Shown here: positions 26,725 through 35,813 of the stretch, piece by piece
Position numbering within the stretch: position 1 is the stretch's first letter
Layout: the number at the start of each line of letters is the position of its first letter
Origin: Allobosea sp. Leaf344
Lineage (GTDB): Bacteria; Pseudomonadota; Alphaproteobacteria; Rhizobiales; Beijerinckiaceae
Assembly (NCBI RefSeq): GCF_001426225.1
Contig: NZ_LMRT01000016.1
Coordinates: 331,352-395,351 of the forward strand
Direction: 5' to 3'
Length of the DNA: 64,000 nucleotides
Position numbers and translations under genes: made by a program
The notes under the pieces: model-generated
Database searches by the model: none
The model's input: the letters and a program-made list of their open reading frames with translations, nothing else
Told to the model about the DNA's origin: nothing

Positions 26725-28350
26725 ATGCTCGGCCTGATGCAGGACTGGCCTCTGCTGCTGCACCGGATCATCGACCATGCGGCGATCCAGCATGGACGAC
26801 GCGAGGTGGTGACGCGGGCGGTCGAGGATGGCGCGATCAGGCGCACCGACTATGCGCGGATCCGCCAACGCGCGCTCGCCGTCGCCAAGCGCCTGCAGAT
26901 GGCGGGCATCGCCCAGGGCGACCGCATCGCGACGCTGGCCTGGAACACCGACCGCCATCTCGAGCTCTGGTACGGCATCTCCGGCCTGGGGGCGATCACG
27001 CATACGGTGAATCCGCGGCTGTTTCCGGAGCAGATCGCCTGGATCATGGATCATGCCGGGGACCGGCTGCTGTTCCTCGACATCAGCTTCGTCAAGCTGA
27101 TGGAGGGGCTGCAGGACAGGCTGCCCACGATCGAGCGCTTCATCATCCTGACCGATGCCGCGCATATGCCCGAGACCAGCCTGCGCGAGGCGGTGCCCTA
27201 TGAGAGCTGGCTCGCGGAGGCGGATGATGATTTCGCCTGGGCGAAGCTCGACGAAAACAGCGCGGCCGGGCTGTGCTACACCTCCGGCACCACGGGCGGG
27301 CCCAAGGGCGTGCTGTATTCCCACCGCTCGAACGTGCTGCATGCGCTCGCCTGCGCGGCGCCCGATTTTATGGCGCTGTCCTCGCGCGACACGGTGCTGC
27401 CGGTGGTGCCGCTGTTCCACGCCAACAGCTGGTCGCTGGCCTATTCCGCGCCGATGACCGGCGCCAAGCTGGTGATGCCGGGGGCGAAGCTCGACGGCCC
27501 CTCTCTGCTCGAGCTGCTGGAGAGCGAGGCGGTGACGCTGTCGGCGGCGGTGCCGACGGTCTGGCTCGGGCTGCTTCAGCATCTGGAGACCGTGCAGGCC
27601 AGGCTGAGTTCGCTGAAACGGGTGGTGATCGGCGGATCGGCCTGTCCGCGCGCGATGACGGAGGCCTTCGAACGCAAATATGGCGTCACCGTCGCCCATG
27701 CCTGGGGGATGACGGAGATGAGCCCGCTCGGCTCCTTCTGCTCGGTCAAGCCGGGCTATGCCGGGCTGGAGGGCGAGGCGCTGCTCGATCTCAAGATGAA
27801 GCAGGGGCATCCGCCCTTCACCGTCGAGTTCCGCATCACCGACGATGCGGGCCGGGACCTGCCCTGGGACGGCACGACCTTCGGGCGGCTGAAGGTCCGG
27901 GGCCCTGCGGTGGCGCGCGCCTATTTCCGGCGCGAGGACGAGGCGATGCTGGACGAGCAGGGGTTCTTCGACACAGGCGACGTCTGCACCATCGACGGCG
28001 AAGGCTATATGCAGATCACCGATCGCTCGAAGGACGTGATCAAATCCGGCGGCGAATGGATTTCCTCGATCGATCTCGAGAACCTCGCCATCGGCCATCC
28101 CGACGTCATGGAGGCGGCGGTGATCGGCGTGCCGCATCCGAAATGGGACGAGCGGCCGCTGCTGATCATCGTGCCCAAGGCCGGGCGCACGCCCGACAAG
28201 GCGAGCCTGCTCGGCTTCTTCGAAGGCAAGATCGCGAAATGGTGGATGCCGGACGATGTCGTGCTGGTCGACGCCATCCCGCATACCGCGACCGGGAAGA
28301 TCCAGAAGACCACCTTGCGCGAGCAGTTCCGCGATTACCGGCTCGTCTGA
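26725..28350 (+). CDS. Acyl-CoA ligase (DmdB-like)
   Basis: A 541-residue AMP-dependent acid-CoA ligase. Motifs are CYTSGTTGGPKGVLYSHRS near residue 183, AWGMTEMSPLG near 327, DTGDVCTIDGEGYMQITDRSKDVIKSGGEW near 417-446 in pieces, and the terminal GKIQKTTLRE. It most resembles the medium-chain and 3-methylthiopropionyl-CoA ligase group; the native acid is uncertain. ATG 26725 has GGGAGG at 26712-26717. The divergent MarR gene may regulate it. Confidence 0.9.
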   Translation: MLGLMQDWPLLLHRIIDHAAIQHGRREVVTRAVEDGAIRRTDYARIRQRALAVAKRLQMAGIAQGDRIATLAWNTDRHLELWYGISGLGAITHTVNPRLFPEQIAWIMDHAGDRLLFLDISFVKLMEGLQDRLPTIERFIILTDAAHMPETSLREAVPYESWLAEADDDFAWAKLDENSAAGLCYTSGTTGGPKGVLYSHRSNVLHALACAAPDFMALSSRDTVLPVVPLFHANSWSLAYSAPMTGAKLVMPGAKLDGPSLLELLESEAVTLSAAVPTVWLGLLQHLETVQARLSSLKRVVIGGSACPRAMTEAFERKYGVTVAHAWGMTEMSPLGSFCSVKPGYAGLEGEALLDLKMKQGHPPFTVEFRITDDAGRDLPWDGTTFGRLKVRGPAVARAYFRREDEAMLDEQGFFDTGDVCTIDGEGYMQITDRSKDVIKSGGEWISSIDLENLAIGHPDVMEAAVIGVPHPKWDERPLLIIVPKAGRTPDKASLLGFFEGKIAKWWMPDDVVLVDAIPHTATGKIQKTTLREQFRDYRLV

Positions 28351-28356
28351 CGCGCC

Positions 28357-29805
28357 TCAGGCGGCGCCCGTCCGGTTCCGCTCGCGCTCAGCGGCCTGCA
28401 GCGCCCGCTCCAGCACGGCGAAGCCGGCGGGCTGCATCTGCGCGACGTTGAAGCGCATCAGCCCCGCCGCGCGCTGGCTGGCGCTGAAGACGTTCCCTGG
28501 CGCCAGCACCACATTCTCCGCCAGCGCATGCCGCGCCACCGCCGCGGCCTCCAGCCCGTCCGGCAGGCGGCACCAGAGATAGAACCCGCCGCGCGGCTCG
28601 ACCCAGGGCGTGATGCCGAGGCGGTCGAGACCGGCCGCGACCGCCTTGCGCTGACGGGCCAGCCGGCCGCGCAGCTGGGCGAGATGCCTGCGATAGCCGC
28701 CATCCCCCAGCACCCCGGCGACGATCCCGGTGGCGACGGGGCTCGCTCCGCCGAACTGCGTCGCCACCTGCAGGTCGATCAGAGCCTCGATCCAATCCTG
28801 CCGCGCGGCGATGTAGCCGCACCGGATCGAGGCGGAGAGGGTCTTGGAAAAGCTGCCGATGCGCACCACCCGCGCCAGCCCGTCCAGCGCCGCCAGCCTG
28901 ACCGAGGGCTCGGGCTCGAACTCCGCGAAAATCTCGTCCTCGACGATGGTGAGGTCATGGGCGGCGGCTTCGGTCAGCAGGCGATGCGCCGTCTGCGGCG
29001 CCATGGTCGCGCCGGTCGGGTTATGCAGCGCCGAATTGGTGAGGTAGAGGCGCGGGCGGTGCTCGGCCAGCGCCTGCGCAAACAGCGCGATGTCCGGCCC
29101 CGAGCGGGTGAAGGGCACGCTGACGATCCGGGCGCGATGGGCCTTCAGCAGGGCCTGGAAGTTGAAATAGCAGGGGTCGTCGACCAGCACCGCATCGCCC
29201 GGCTGCAGCAGGAAGCGGCAGATCAGGTCGACGGCCTGGGTCCCGGACGAGGTCAGGAGGATCTGCTCGGGGGCGAGCTCGACCCCCTCCTGCGCCGCCA
29301 TCCGCGCGAGCAGCCGCCGCAGCGGCAGGGATCCGCGGGTCGTGCCGTAATCGGTCAGGATCTCGTCATCGGCCTTGGCGACGGCGCGCAGGGCGCGCCG
29401 GATCGCCTGATTCGGCATCCAGTCCGGCGGAAGCCAGCCGCAGCCCGGGCGCAGCATGCCGGGGGCGGGATCGAGCGTCTGCCGCGAGACCCAGAGCGGG
29501 TCCATCGTCCGCTCGCGTCGCGGCGCGATCTCCGCCAGCGCCAGCGGTGCCGGGCTGCCGGTGACGTAGAAGCCCGATCCCGGCCGCGAGACGATCAGCC
29601 CCTGCGCCGCGAGCCGGTCATAGGCTTCCACCACCGTCGAGGGCGAGACCGCCATCGCCGTCGCCAGGCTGCGGATCGAGGGCAGGCGCTCGCCCGGCGT
29701 CAGGGCGCGGCTCTGCAGCCGCGACAGGATCGCCTGCATCACGGTCTGCGTCCGCGCTCCCGCGCCCGGAGCTGAGATCAGTGGCAATTGTGCTGGTCTC
29801 CGCAT
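28357..29805 (-). CDS. MocR-type GntR regulator with aminotransferase domain
   Basis: A 482-residue regulator with a GntR winged helix at residues 20-90 (LTPGERLPSIRSLATAMAVS, STVVEAYDRLAAQGLI) fused to a fold-type I aminotransferase domain with the PLP Lys in IGSFSKTLSASIR. MocR proteins sense pyridoxal phosphate or amino compounds and control adjacent genes. It is divergent from the EamA transporter gene across 89 bases, the typical arrangement for a regulator of amino-acid export. Confidence 0.92.
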   Translation of the reverse strand: MRRPAQLPLISAPGAGARTQTVMQAILSRLQSRALTPGERLPSIRSLATAMAVSPSTVVEAYDRLAAQGLIVSRPGSGFYVTGSPAPLALAEIAPRRERTMDPLWVSRQTLDPAPGMLRPGCGWLPPDWMPNQAIRRALRAVAKADDEILTDYGTTRGSLPLRRLLARMAAQEGVELAPEQILLTSSGTQAVDLICRFLLQPGDAVLVDDPCYFNFQALLKAHRARIVSVPFTRSGPDIALFAQALAEHRPRLYLTNSALHNPTGATMAPQTAHRLLTEAAAHDLTIVEDEIFAEFEPEPSVRLAALDGLARVVRIGSFSKTLSASIRCGYIAARQDWIEALIDLQVATQFGGASPVATGIVAGVLGDGGYRRHLAQLRGRLARQRKAVAAGLDRLGITPWVEPRGGFYLWCRLPDGLEAAAVARHALAENVVLAPGNVFSASQRAAGLMRFNVAQMQPAGFAVLERALQAAERERNRTGAA

Positions 29806-29894
29806 GCATACAGTTCGATGATACCGTATCGATCCGTGCCTGTCTCCGGCCGGGCTTCCGGCCTAGAAGCGCGAGGCAGGGCGGGAGCGAACGG

Positions 29895-30754
29895 ATGCGG
29901 GATCATCTGGCGGGGTGGGGCAGCGGCCTCATCGGCGTCATCATCTTCAGCGGCTCCCTGCCGGCGACGCGCGTCGCGGTCGGCAGCTTCTCGCCGCTGT
30001 TCCTGACCTCGGCACGGGCCGTCGTGGCGGCCGTGCTGGGCGCGGGCCTGCTATTGCTGCTTCGGCAGAAGCGCCCGGCGCCGGCGGATCTGCTGCCGCT
30101 GGCCATCGTCTCGCTCGGCGTGGTCGTCGGATCCCGCTGCTCACGGCGCTCGCCCTGCAGCACATCACCTCGGCCCATTCGATCGTCTTCATCGGGCTTC
30201 TGCCCTTGGCGACGGCGCTGTTCGGGGTGCTCAGGGGCGGGGAGCGGCCGAAACGCGCCTTCTGGCTGTTCTCGATCGCGGGGGCGGGCTGCGTCGCCGG
30301 CTTCGCCTTCGCCCAGAGCGGCAGCGCCTCGCTGACCGGGGATCTGCTGATGATCGCGTCGATCCTGCTCTGCGGCCTCGGCTATGCCGAGGGGGCGGCG
30401 CTGTCGCGGCGGCTCGGCGGCTGGCAGGTGATCTCCTGGGCGCTGCTGCTGTCGCTGCCGGTGATGGCGCTGCTGGCGGCGGTGACGCTGCCGGCCGGTT
30501 TCGCCGGGGTCAGCGGCCCCGCCTGGCTCGGGCTGGCCTATGTCTCGGTGTTCTCCATGCTGGTCGGCTTCGTCTTCTGGTATCGCGGGCTGGCGCTCGG
30601 CGGCATCGCCACCGTCGGCCAGCTGCAATTGCTGCAGCCCTTCTTCGGCCTGGCGCTGGCGGGTCTGCTGCTGGGAGAGCCCGTGGCCTGGAGCATGGTC
30701 GCGGTCACGGCCGTCGTCGTCGGCTGCGTCGCCGGGGCCAAGCGCTTCGCCTGA
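29895..30754 (+). pseudogene. EamA/DMT-family transporter, frameshifted
   Basis: Two overlapping frames together encode one drug/metabolite transporter with about ten membrane segments. The first frame reads from ATG 29895 (GGGAG upstream) through LPLAIVSLGVVVG, then loses similarity; the next frame picks up at PLLTALALQHITSAHS and runs to 30754. A missing base near 30130-30133, where the sequence is GGATCCCG, explains the switch. It is either a true frameshift or a sequencing error. Intact, it would be an inner-membrane metabolite exporter controlled by the divergent MocR regulator. Confidence 0.8.
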
Positions 30755-30813
30755 GCGCTCGCGCGGCGCTGGACGCTTGCCAGCCGGCCCCGGCCGATGC
30801 ACTGACTTTCACC

Positions 30814-31590
30814 ATGCATCGCCGTCTCGTCTTCGAGGAACCCGTCTCCCGCGCCGCGGTGTGGAGCCGCCGGCTGGCCTGGTTCTCGCTCGCCGTGCTG
30901 GTGCTGACGGTGCTGGGCTTCCGCATGGGCCAGCCCAGCATCGAGGGGCTGGCGCCGATCCTCGGTGCCTATGTGCTGGTCGGGCTCGCCTTCGGGCTGA
31001 GCATCCTCGCCTTCGCCCGGATCTGGCATGCCGGGCATCGCGGCGTCGGCATCGCCTTCCAGAGCTTCGTGCTCTGCCTGCTGCTGTTGCTGCCGGCGGG
31101 CTATGCCGGGCTGCGGCTCGCCACTCTGCCGAGCCTGAAGGATATTTCCACCGACACCGAGGATCCGCCGAGCTTCAGCCGCTCGCGCGCGGCGCTGGAC
31201 GGGCGCGGCGGCCTCGTGCCGGCGGAGCTGCCCGCAGCCAGCCGGCGGGTGCAGCGCCAGGCCTATCCGCAGGTCGTCCCGATCGTGCTGGAAGTGCCGG
31301 CCGAGCTCGCCTTCGACATGGCGCGCAAGGCCGCCAATACGCTGGGCTGGCAGGTGCTGGAGGCGGTGCGCCCCGGTGGCCGCGTCGGCGCCGGGCGGAT
31401 CGAGGCGGTGGCGCGGACGCGGGTGCTGCGCTTCGCCGACGACGTCACCATCCGCATCCGGCCGCGGGTCGACGGCAGCCGCATCGACATCCGCTCGGTG
31501 TCGCGGCTCGGCGGGCATGATTTCGGGGCCAATGCCGCGCGCATCGCCGCCTTCGCCGCGGAAATCGAGCTGCTGAACGAGGCGCGCTGA
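30814..31590 (+). CDS. DUF1499 membrane protein
   Basis: A 258-residue protein with three hydrophobic segments in the first 110 residues (near 20-40, 45-65 and 80-102) and a C-terminal DUF1499 domain (residues about 140-255: YPQVVPIVLEVPAELAFDMA, DDVTIRIRP, SRLGGHDFGANAARI). The domain function is unknown. It is convergent with the MBL hydrolase gene (two-base gap). Confidence 0.88.
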   Translation: MHRRLVFEEPVSRAAVWSRRLAWFSLAVLVLTVLGFRMGQPSIEGLAPILGAYVLVGLAFGLSILAFARIWHAGHRGVGIAFQSFVLCLLLLLPAGYAGLRLATLPSLKDISTDTEDPPSFSRSRAALDGRGGLVPAELPAASRRVQRQAYPQVVPIVLEVPAELAFDMARKAANTLGWQVLEAVRPGGRVGAGRIEAVARTRVLRFADDVTIRIRPRVDGSRIDIRSVSRLGGHDFGANAARIAAFAAEIELLNEAR

Positions 31591-31592
31591 GC

Positions 31593-32504
31593 TCAGGCCA
31601 GGCGGTAGCGGCTGCTCAGCAGCGGGGCGGGATCGCTGCATCGCAGCGTGCCGTCTGCCACCAGCATCTCGATCTGCGCCAGCACCGAGAGCGCGGCGGC
31701 GCCGTGCAGCCTCGGCGAGAGGCCGCGATAGATCGCCGGCACCATGACCGCGATCGTCTCGTCGCCGGCGCCGATCCGGCTGAGGATCGCCGCTTCGCGC
31801 TGGCGCCGATGCTGGACGAGGCCGCGCAGGAAGCGCTGCGGCTCCAGCACCGGGCCGCCATGGCCGGGCCAGTAGCGCTGGTGATGAAGGCCCTGGAGCT
31901 TCTCGATCGACTGCATGAAGGCGGCCATCGACCCGTCCGGCGGCGCGATCACCGAGGTCGACCAGGCCATGACATGGTCGCCCGAGAACAGGCTCTCCTC
32001 CTCCGCGAGGGTGAAGGCGAGGTGGTTGGCGGTGTGGCCCGGCGTCTCGACCGCGGCGAGGCTCCAGCCCGGGCCGGTGATCACGTCGCCGTCGCGCATC
32101 GCGTGATCGGGCCGGTAGCCGCGGTCGGCGGCGGCGTCGAGCGGGTTCTGCTCGCCGAGCGAGAGTTCGCGCGCGGCGCGGTGGGGGCCGCAGCCGACGA
32201 TCTGCGCGCCGGTGGCGGCCCGGATCGCCCGCACCGCCGGGGAATGGTCGCGATGGGTGTGGGTGACGACGATGTGGCTGACGGTTTCGCCCGAGACGGC
32301 TTCGAGCAGGCGGGCGACATGGTCCGGATCGTCGGGGCCGGGATCGATGATCGCCACTTGGCCGCGGCCCACGACATAGCTGCAGGTGCCGGTGAAGGTC
32401 ATCGGCCCGGCATTGCCCGCGATCAGCCGGCGGACCAGAGGCGAGAGCTCGACGAGCTGCCCGGCGGGCTCCGTCGTCTTGTCGAAGGGGATCTCGTCGC
32501 TCAT
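31593..32504 (-). CDS. MBL-fold hydrolase, LACTB2/RNase-Z-like
   Basis: A 303-residue metallo-beta-lactamase fold protein. The metal motif THTHRDHSP is near residue 83, with further ligands in TPGHTANH near 160, SGDHVMAW near 178 and PGHGGPV near 217; a C-terminal winged-helix-like tail follows. This resembles the LACTB2 group of hydrolases. Start ATG 32504 (MSDEIPFDKT) is supported by family length; the frame continues upstream into the bioY promoter region. Confidence 0.88.
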   Translation of the reverse strand: MSDEIPFDKTTEPAGQLVELSPLVRRLIAGNAGPMTFTGTCSYVVGRGQVAIIDPGPDDPDHVARLLEAVSGETVSHIVVTHTHRDHSPAVRAIRAATGAQIVGCGPHRAARELSLGEQNPLDAAADRGYRPDHAMRDGDVITGPGWSLAAVETPGHTANHLAFTLAEEESLFSGDHVMAWSTSVIAPPDGSMAAFMQSIEKLQGLHHQRYWPGHGGPVLEPQRFLRGLVQHRRQREAAILSRIGAGDETIAVMVPAIYRGLSPRLHGAAALSVLAQIEMLVADGTLRCSDPAPLLSSRYRLA

Positions 32505-32617
32505 CGGTTCGCTCGCTTCCCGGCCGGTCCTGCGCAAAGCGTCGGCTTGTCGGGGTTTGCCGCATTTCCTATAGACGCGAAAGGGCCGCACCGGGCGGCC
32601 GGCAATGACAGGACGAC

Positions 32618-33253
32618 ATGAGCATGACCCAGACGGTCACCCTCCAGGCCCCCACCCTGATCGGCGCGCTGCTCCCGGCCGCGGCCGATCGCAGGACCGC
32701 GCTGCTGCGCCAGATCGGGCTCGCGCTGCTCGGCAGCCTGGTGATGATCGCCGCGGCCAAGATCAAGGTGCCGTTCTGGCCGGTGCCGATGACGCTGCAG
32801 ACGCTCGCCGTCTTCGGCATCGGCGCGGCCTTCGGCGCCCGGCTCGGCGCGGCGACGATCCTGCTCTACATCGCCTATGGGGTGGCCGGCCTGCCGGTCT
32901 TCACCAATACGCCGCCGGTCGCGGCCGGCCCGCTCTATCTCGTGGGCCCCACCGGCGGCTTCCTGCTCGGCTTCGTGGTGGCGGCCGCGATCGCCGGCTG
33001 GTCTGCGATGCGCGGCGCCTCCTGGCTGCGGCTGGTCGGCGGGCTGGTCCTGGCCGAGCTGGCGATGATGGCGCTGGGCTTCGGCTGGCTGGCGCTGGGC
33101 GCTCAGATGGCGAATGGCGCCACCGGCATCGGCTTCGCGAAGGCCTTCCAGTTCGGCGTCCAGCCCTTCCTGCTGGGCGACGCGCTGAAGCTCGCGCTCG
33201 CGGCGAGCCTGATCGGCGCCGGCTGGTCGATGATCGGGCGCCGCGGCCGCTGA
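32618..33253 (+). CDS. bioY: Biotin transporter BioY
   Basis: A 211-residue S-component of an energy-coupling factor transporter for biotin. The family core KIKVPFWPVPMTLQTLAVF near residue 48 and GPTGGFLLGFVVAA near 110 are present, with six hydrophobic segments. No bioM/bioN (ECF ATPase and T-component) genes accompany it here. An intrinsic terminator follows 23 bases after its stop, and the MBL hydrolase gene is divergent. Confidence 0.95.
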   Translation: MSMTQTVTLQAPTLIGALLPAAADRRTALLRQIGLALLGSLVMIAAAKIKVPFWPVPMTLQTLAVFGIGAAFGARLGAATILLYIAYGVAGLPVFTNTPPVAAGPLYLVGPTGGFLLGFVVAAAIAGWSAMRGASWLRLVGGLVLAELAMMALGFGWLALGAQMANGATGIGFAKAFQFGVQPFLLGDALKLALAASLIGAGWSMIGRRGR

Positions 33254-33275
33254 CGCCGCCGCGACCGCCGAATCG

Positions 33276-33304
33276 AAAGGCCGGGGGCGACCCCGGCCTT
33301 TTTC
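33276..33304 (+). terminator. Intrinsic terminator of bioY
   Basis: AAAGGCCGGGG pairs with CCCCGGCCTTT around the tetraloop GCGA, and the stem runs into a T-tract. A textbook Rho-independent terminator 23 bases after bioY. The A-rich left arm could also help end the convergent small lipoprotein transcript. Confidence 0.88.
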
Positions 33305-33326
33305 GTCTGCGAGGTGTAAGCCGGCC

Positions 33327-33455
33327 TCAGCTGGGCCTGGTATCGCTGCAGCTCTTGGGCAGGCCGAAGGGGCGCAGCGCATCGCCGCATTTGTCGCAGG
33401 CCGACAGGATGGTGGCCAGGCTGAGGATGGCGAGCAGGGACAAGGCGCGTTTCAT
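33327..33455 (-). CDS. Very small lipoprotein
   Basis: A 42-residue protein, MKRALSLLAILSLATILSAC followed by a 22-residue mature part containing two further cysteines (CDKCGD, PKSCSD). The first 20 residues are a complete lipoprotein signal with lipobox ILSAC. A longer frame upstream lies over a tandem repeat and is not believable. Function unknown; comparable tiny lipoproteins are common in Hyphomicrobiales. It ends 23 bases beyond the bioY terminator on the opposite strand. Confidence 0.65.
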   Translation of the reverse strand: MKRALSLLAILSLATILSACDKCGDALRPFGLPKSCSDTRPS

Positions 33456-33582
33456 GAAGAGGTCGGCTCCAGATGGGAGCCCGAACCTAAAGCATCGCAG
33501 GCCGAAGGGAAATGCGGAAGGCGAGCGGCGCCGAGGCGGGCGGAGCTGGAGCCGGCGCGAAAAGGGGCTTGGAACGCGCGCA

Positions 33583-33654
33583 CATGGGACGCGAGCATGG
33601 GACGCGCGCGCATCTTGCCCGGACGCATCTTGCCCGCGCGCATCTGGCCCGGAG
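33583..33654. repeat. Short degenerate tandem repeats
   Basis: Two copies of CATGGGACGCG (33583 and 33596) are followed by three 15-base units starting at 33610, 33625 and 33640, each GCATCTTGCCCG-like (the third GCATCTGGCCCG). The complementary strand, if read, would give repeats such as GQDAR. This is a small minisatellite between the tiny lipoprotein and tRNA-Pro and is probably non-coding. Confidence 0.8.
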
Positions 33655-33710
33655 TTCCGCTCTGCGATGAAGGGGAGCAGCGCCCTGTCGGGAGGCGCCG
33701 CTGGATCCAA

Positions 33711-33787
33711 TGGTCGGAGTGGCAGGATTTGAACCTGCGACCCCCTCGTCCCGAACGAGGTGCTCTACCAGGCTGAGCCACACTCCG
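33711..33787 (-). tRNA. tRNA-Pro (CGG)
   Basis: A 77-base cloverleaf read on the minus strand from CGGAGTG at 33787 to ACTCCG plus ACCA at 33711. The anticodon stem-loop CTCGTTCGGGACGAG gives CGG, the T-loop region is GGTTCAAATCC, and the 3' CCA is encoded. Confidence 0.96.
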
Positions 33788-33953
33788 ATCAACTGGTGGC
33801 CGGCTTATAGCCAGCGCCGGCCCGGGGCGCAACAGGCTTCGCGCCGCCCCGGCAGATTTATCGACGGCGGCGCCGCCGCGGTCGCGAGGCCGGTGGAGAG
33901 GGCGCGAGGGCTGTTGCGAAAGCCGGCGACGCGTTCTAGAAGGCGCGGCGCGT

Positions 33954-34028
<75 letters not shown>

Positions 34029-34314
34029 GTCAAAACGCCGACGCCACAGAATTTGCCTGCGGCAGGGTTCCCGCCACGGTGCCGCGGGTTAGCTTGAGGA
34101 CCACGGTCTGGCGTCGCTTAGCACGCACCTCAATCTGAGTCTTGCCCCCGATTTCTCGCCCTGGTCTGGCGGGCGCCTTTTCCGTGTTCCGTGGGAATTG
34201 GCCCGAGACTGGTTCGCAGGCGGACGCGCAGAGACCGGTTCGAAAGTCAGTCTGCACGAAGTAAAACGGCGCGCGGTGTCCCGCGCGCCGTCGCAATCGA
34301 TTAGTCGGTCGAGT
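34029..34314. other. Interval between tRNA-Gln and the normal recombinase stop
   Basis: About 285 bases. The recombinase frame as sequenced runs through most of this stretch (to 34089), but its content there is not recombinase-like. No gene, clear terminator or tRNA-derived repeat was recognised. It should contain the left end of the integrated module if one exists. Confidence 0.5.
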
Positions 34315-35813
34315 TCAGCCCGCGAGTAGCCGTTGTTCCTGCTCGACCCAATCGTGGGGAGGGCAGCTGTCAGTCGGCTTATAGTGAGATTGGCCGGCGC
34401 AGCGCCGTCGGCGATAGCGCGGATGATGGTGGGCGAGAGACAGGCCAGCGGCAGGAGCTTCCGGACGTTGCGCTCGCCCATGCCTTCGCTTTCGGCGATT
34501 GCTTCTGTCGAAGATAGCGAGCCATCGATCGTCCCAGACATCCACCGGCGGGCTTTCGCGATCATCGTCAGGATCTCCTGAGCCGTGTCGTAATCCAGAG
34601 TTGCAGGCAGCGATGACTGATGAGCGATGCCCTTGCGCCGTCCCTGAGGCTGCCAGGAGAAGGGGACGATGATCGTTTCATGATCCGCATGTTGATCGGC
34701 CGCCTGTCCGGCACATCGGCACTCGATGGTGATGTGGTCTCGGTGCAGGGTGACGCGAGCGATACTGTCCAAGTCCGCGGCTGCAGACACAGCCGTCTCA
34801 ACTTCGGGCGCTGAGATCCTGGCGATCGACCCGGCCTCCGCCTTGCGATGCTGAAGCACAGCCTGGGAGACGTAATAGCGGTAGCGGACACCGTTCTTGC
34901 GAGCATGGCTTGGGCTCATGCGATTGCCCGCATCGTCATGAAGCAGTCCAGCAAGGGCGAATGCCGTGCTATGCGCGTTGGCTTTGCGATCGACCGCTGC
35001 GGCGGCGAGGTTGCGCTGAACCCGCTCGAATAGATCGCGATCAATAAGCGGTTGATGCTCCCCGATGTAGGATGCGCTCCGCCAGACGATCTCGCCGAGA
35101 TAGAAGCGGTTCTTTAGGAGATGGGCGAGAGATCCGACCCTGAACCGATGGCCCTGCCGGGACCGGACGCCCTTACGATCGAGCGCTTCAGCGACCGCCC
35201 CGACCGAGCCTGTGTCGCAGTAGAGCTGGAAGATGCTGCGCACCACCGCAGCTTCTTCTTCGACCACGACGAGCTGCTTCTTCACGCTGCGATAGCCCAG
35301 GGGGATCGGCCCACCCACCCACAGGCCCTTGGTCTTGGAAGCCGCGATTTTGTCCCTGACCCGCTCACCAATCACCTCCCGCTCAAACTGAGCGAAGGAC
35401 AACAGCACGTTCAGGGTAAGCCTGCCCATGCTCGTCGTGGTGTTGAACGACTGGGTTACCGAAACGAAGGAGACGCCATGTTCATCGAACAGTTCAACGA
35501 GCTTGGCGAAGTCGGCGAGCGAGCGCGTCAGACGATCGACTTTGTAGACGACGATGATGTCGATCCGCTTGCCGCGAACCGCCTCAAGCAGTTGCTGCAG
35601 GGCAGGGCGCTCCAGTGAGGCGCCCGACAATCCGCCATCGTCGAAGCGGTCTGGAACCAGGCTCCAGCCTTCATGCGCCTGACTCTTGATATAGGCTTCG
35701 CAGGCTTCCCGCTGGGCATCGAGCGAGTTGAAGGCGAGATCGAGATTATATTCGGTCGATTTGCGGGTGTAGATCGCGCAGCGCTGCGGCTTAGAGGTTG
35801 TCTCGCGCATCAT
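34089..35813 (-). CDS. Large serine recombinase (C-terminus frameshifted)
   Basis: A 574-residue frame. Residues 10-155 are a resolvase catalytic domain (AIYTRKSTEY with the nucleophile Ser, NSLDAQREAC, VYKVDRLTRS, ASKTKGLWVGGPIPLGY after it), followed by a Recombinase domain and a zinc-ribbon-like segment without cysteines (DDAGNRMSPSHARKNGVRYR), typical of this group. At LTISRLTAALP the frame departs from the family: the usual ending (HDWVEQEQRLLAG then stop at 34315) is in the neighbouring frame, and one extra base at the GGGG run 34356-34359 would restore it. The last 80 residues as read are therefore probably spurious. Its start overlaps the DUF2924 stop by ATGA. Confidence 0.88.
   Translation of the reverse strand: MMRETTSKPQRCAIYTRKSTEYNLDLAFNSLDAQREACEAYIKSQAHEGWSLVPDRFDDGGLSGASLERPALQQLLEAVRGKRIDIIVVYKVDRLTRSLADFAKLVELFDEHGVSFVSVTQSFNTTTSMGRLTLNVLLSFAQFEREVIGERVRDKIAASKTKGLWVGGPIPLGYRSVKKQLVVVEEEAAVVRSIFQLYCDTGSVGAVAEALDRKGVRSRQGHRFRVGSLAHLLKNRFYLGEIVWRSASYIGEHQPLIDRDLFERVQRNLAAAAVDRKANAHSTAFALAGLLHDDAGNRMSPSHARKNGVRYRYYVSQAVLQHRKAEAGSIARISAPEVETAVSAAADLDSIARVTLHRDHITIECRCAGQAADQHADHETIIVPFSWQPQGRRKGIAHQSSLPATLDYDTAQEILTMIAKARRWMSGTIDGSLSSTEAIAESEGMGERNVRKLLPLACLSPTIIRAIADGAAPANLTISRLTAALPTIGSSRNNGYSRAELDRLIDCDGARDTARRFTSCRLTFEPVSARPPANQSRANSHGTRKRRPPDQGEKSGARLRLRCVLSDARPWSSS

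Noticed and set aside
33327..33710. A 127-residue version of the tiny lipoprotein
   Set aside because: Its first 85 residues lie over the minisatellite and reach the tRNA-Pro edge; the last 42 residues alone form a complete lipoprotein.
34030..34296. An 88-residue minus-strand frame next to tRNA-Gln
   Set aside because: Lies in the stretch after the normal recombinase stop and matches no family; no ribosome site.
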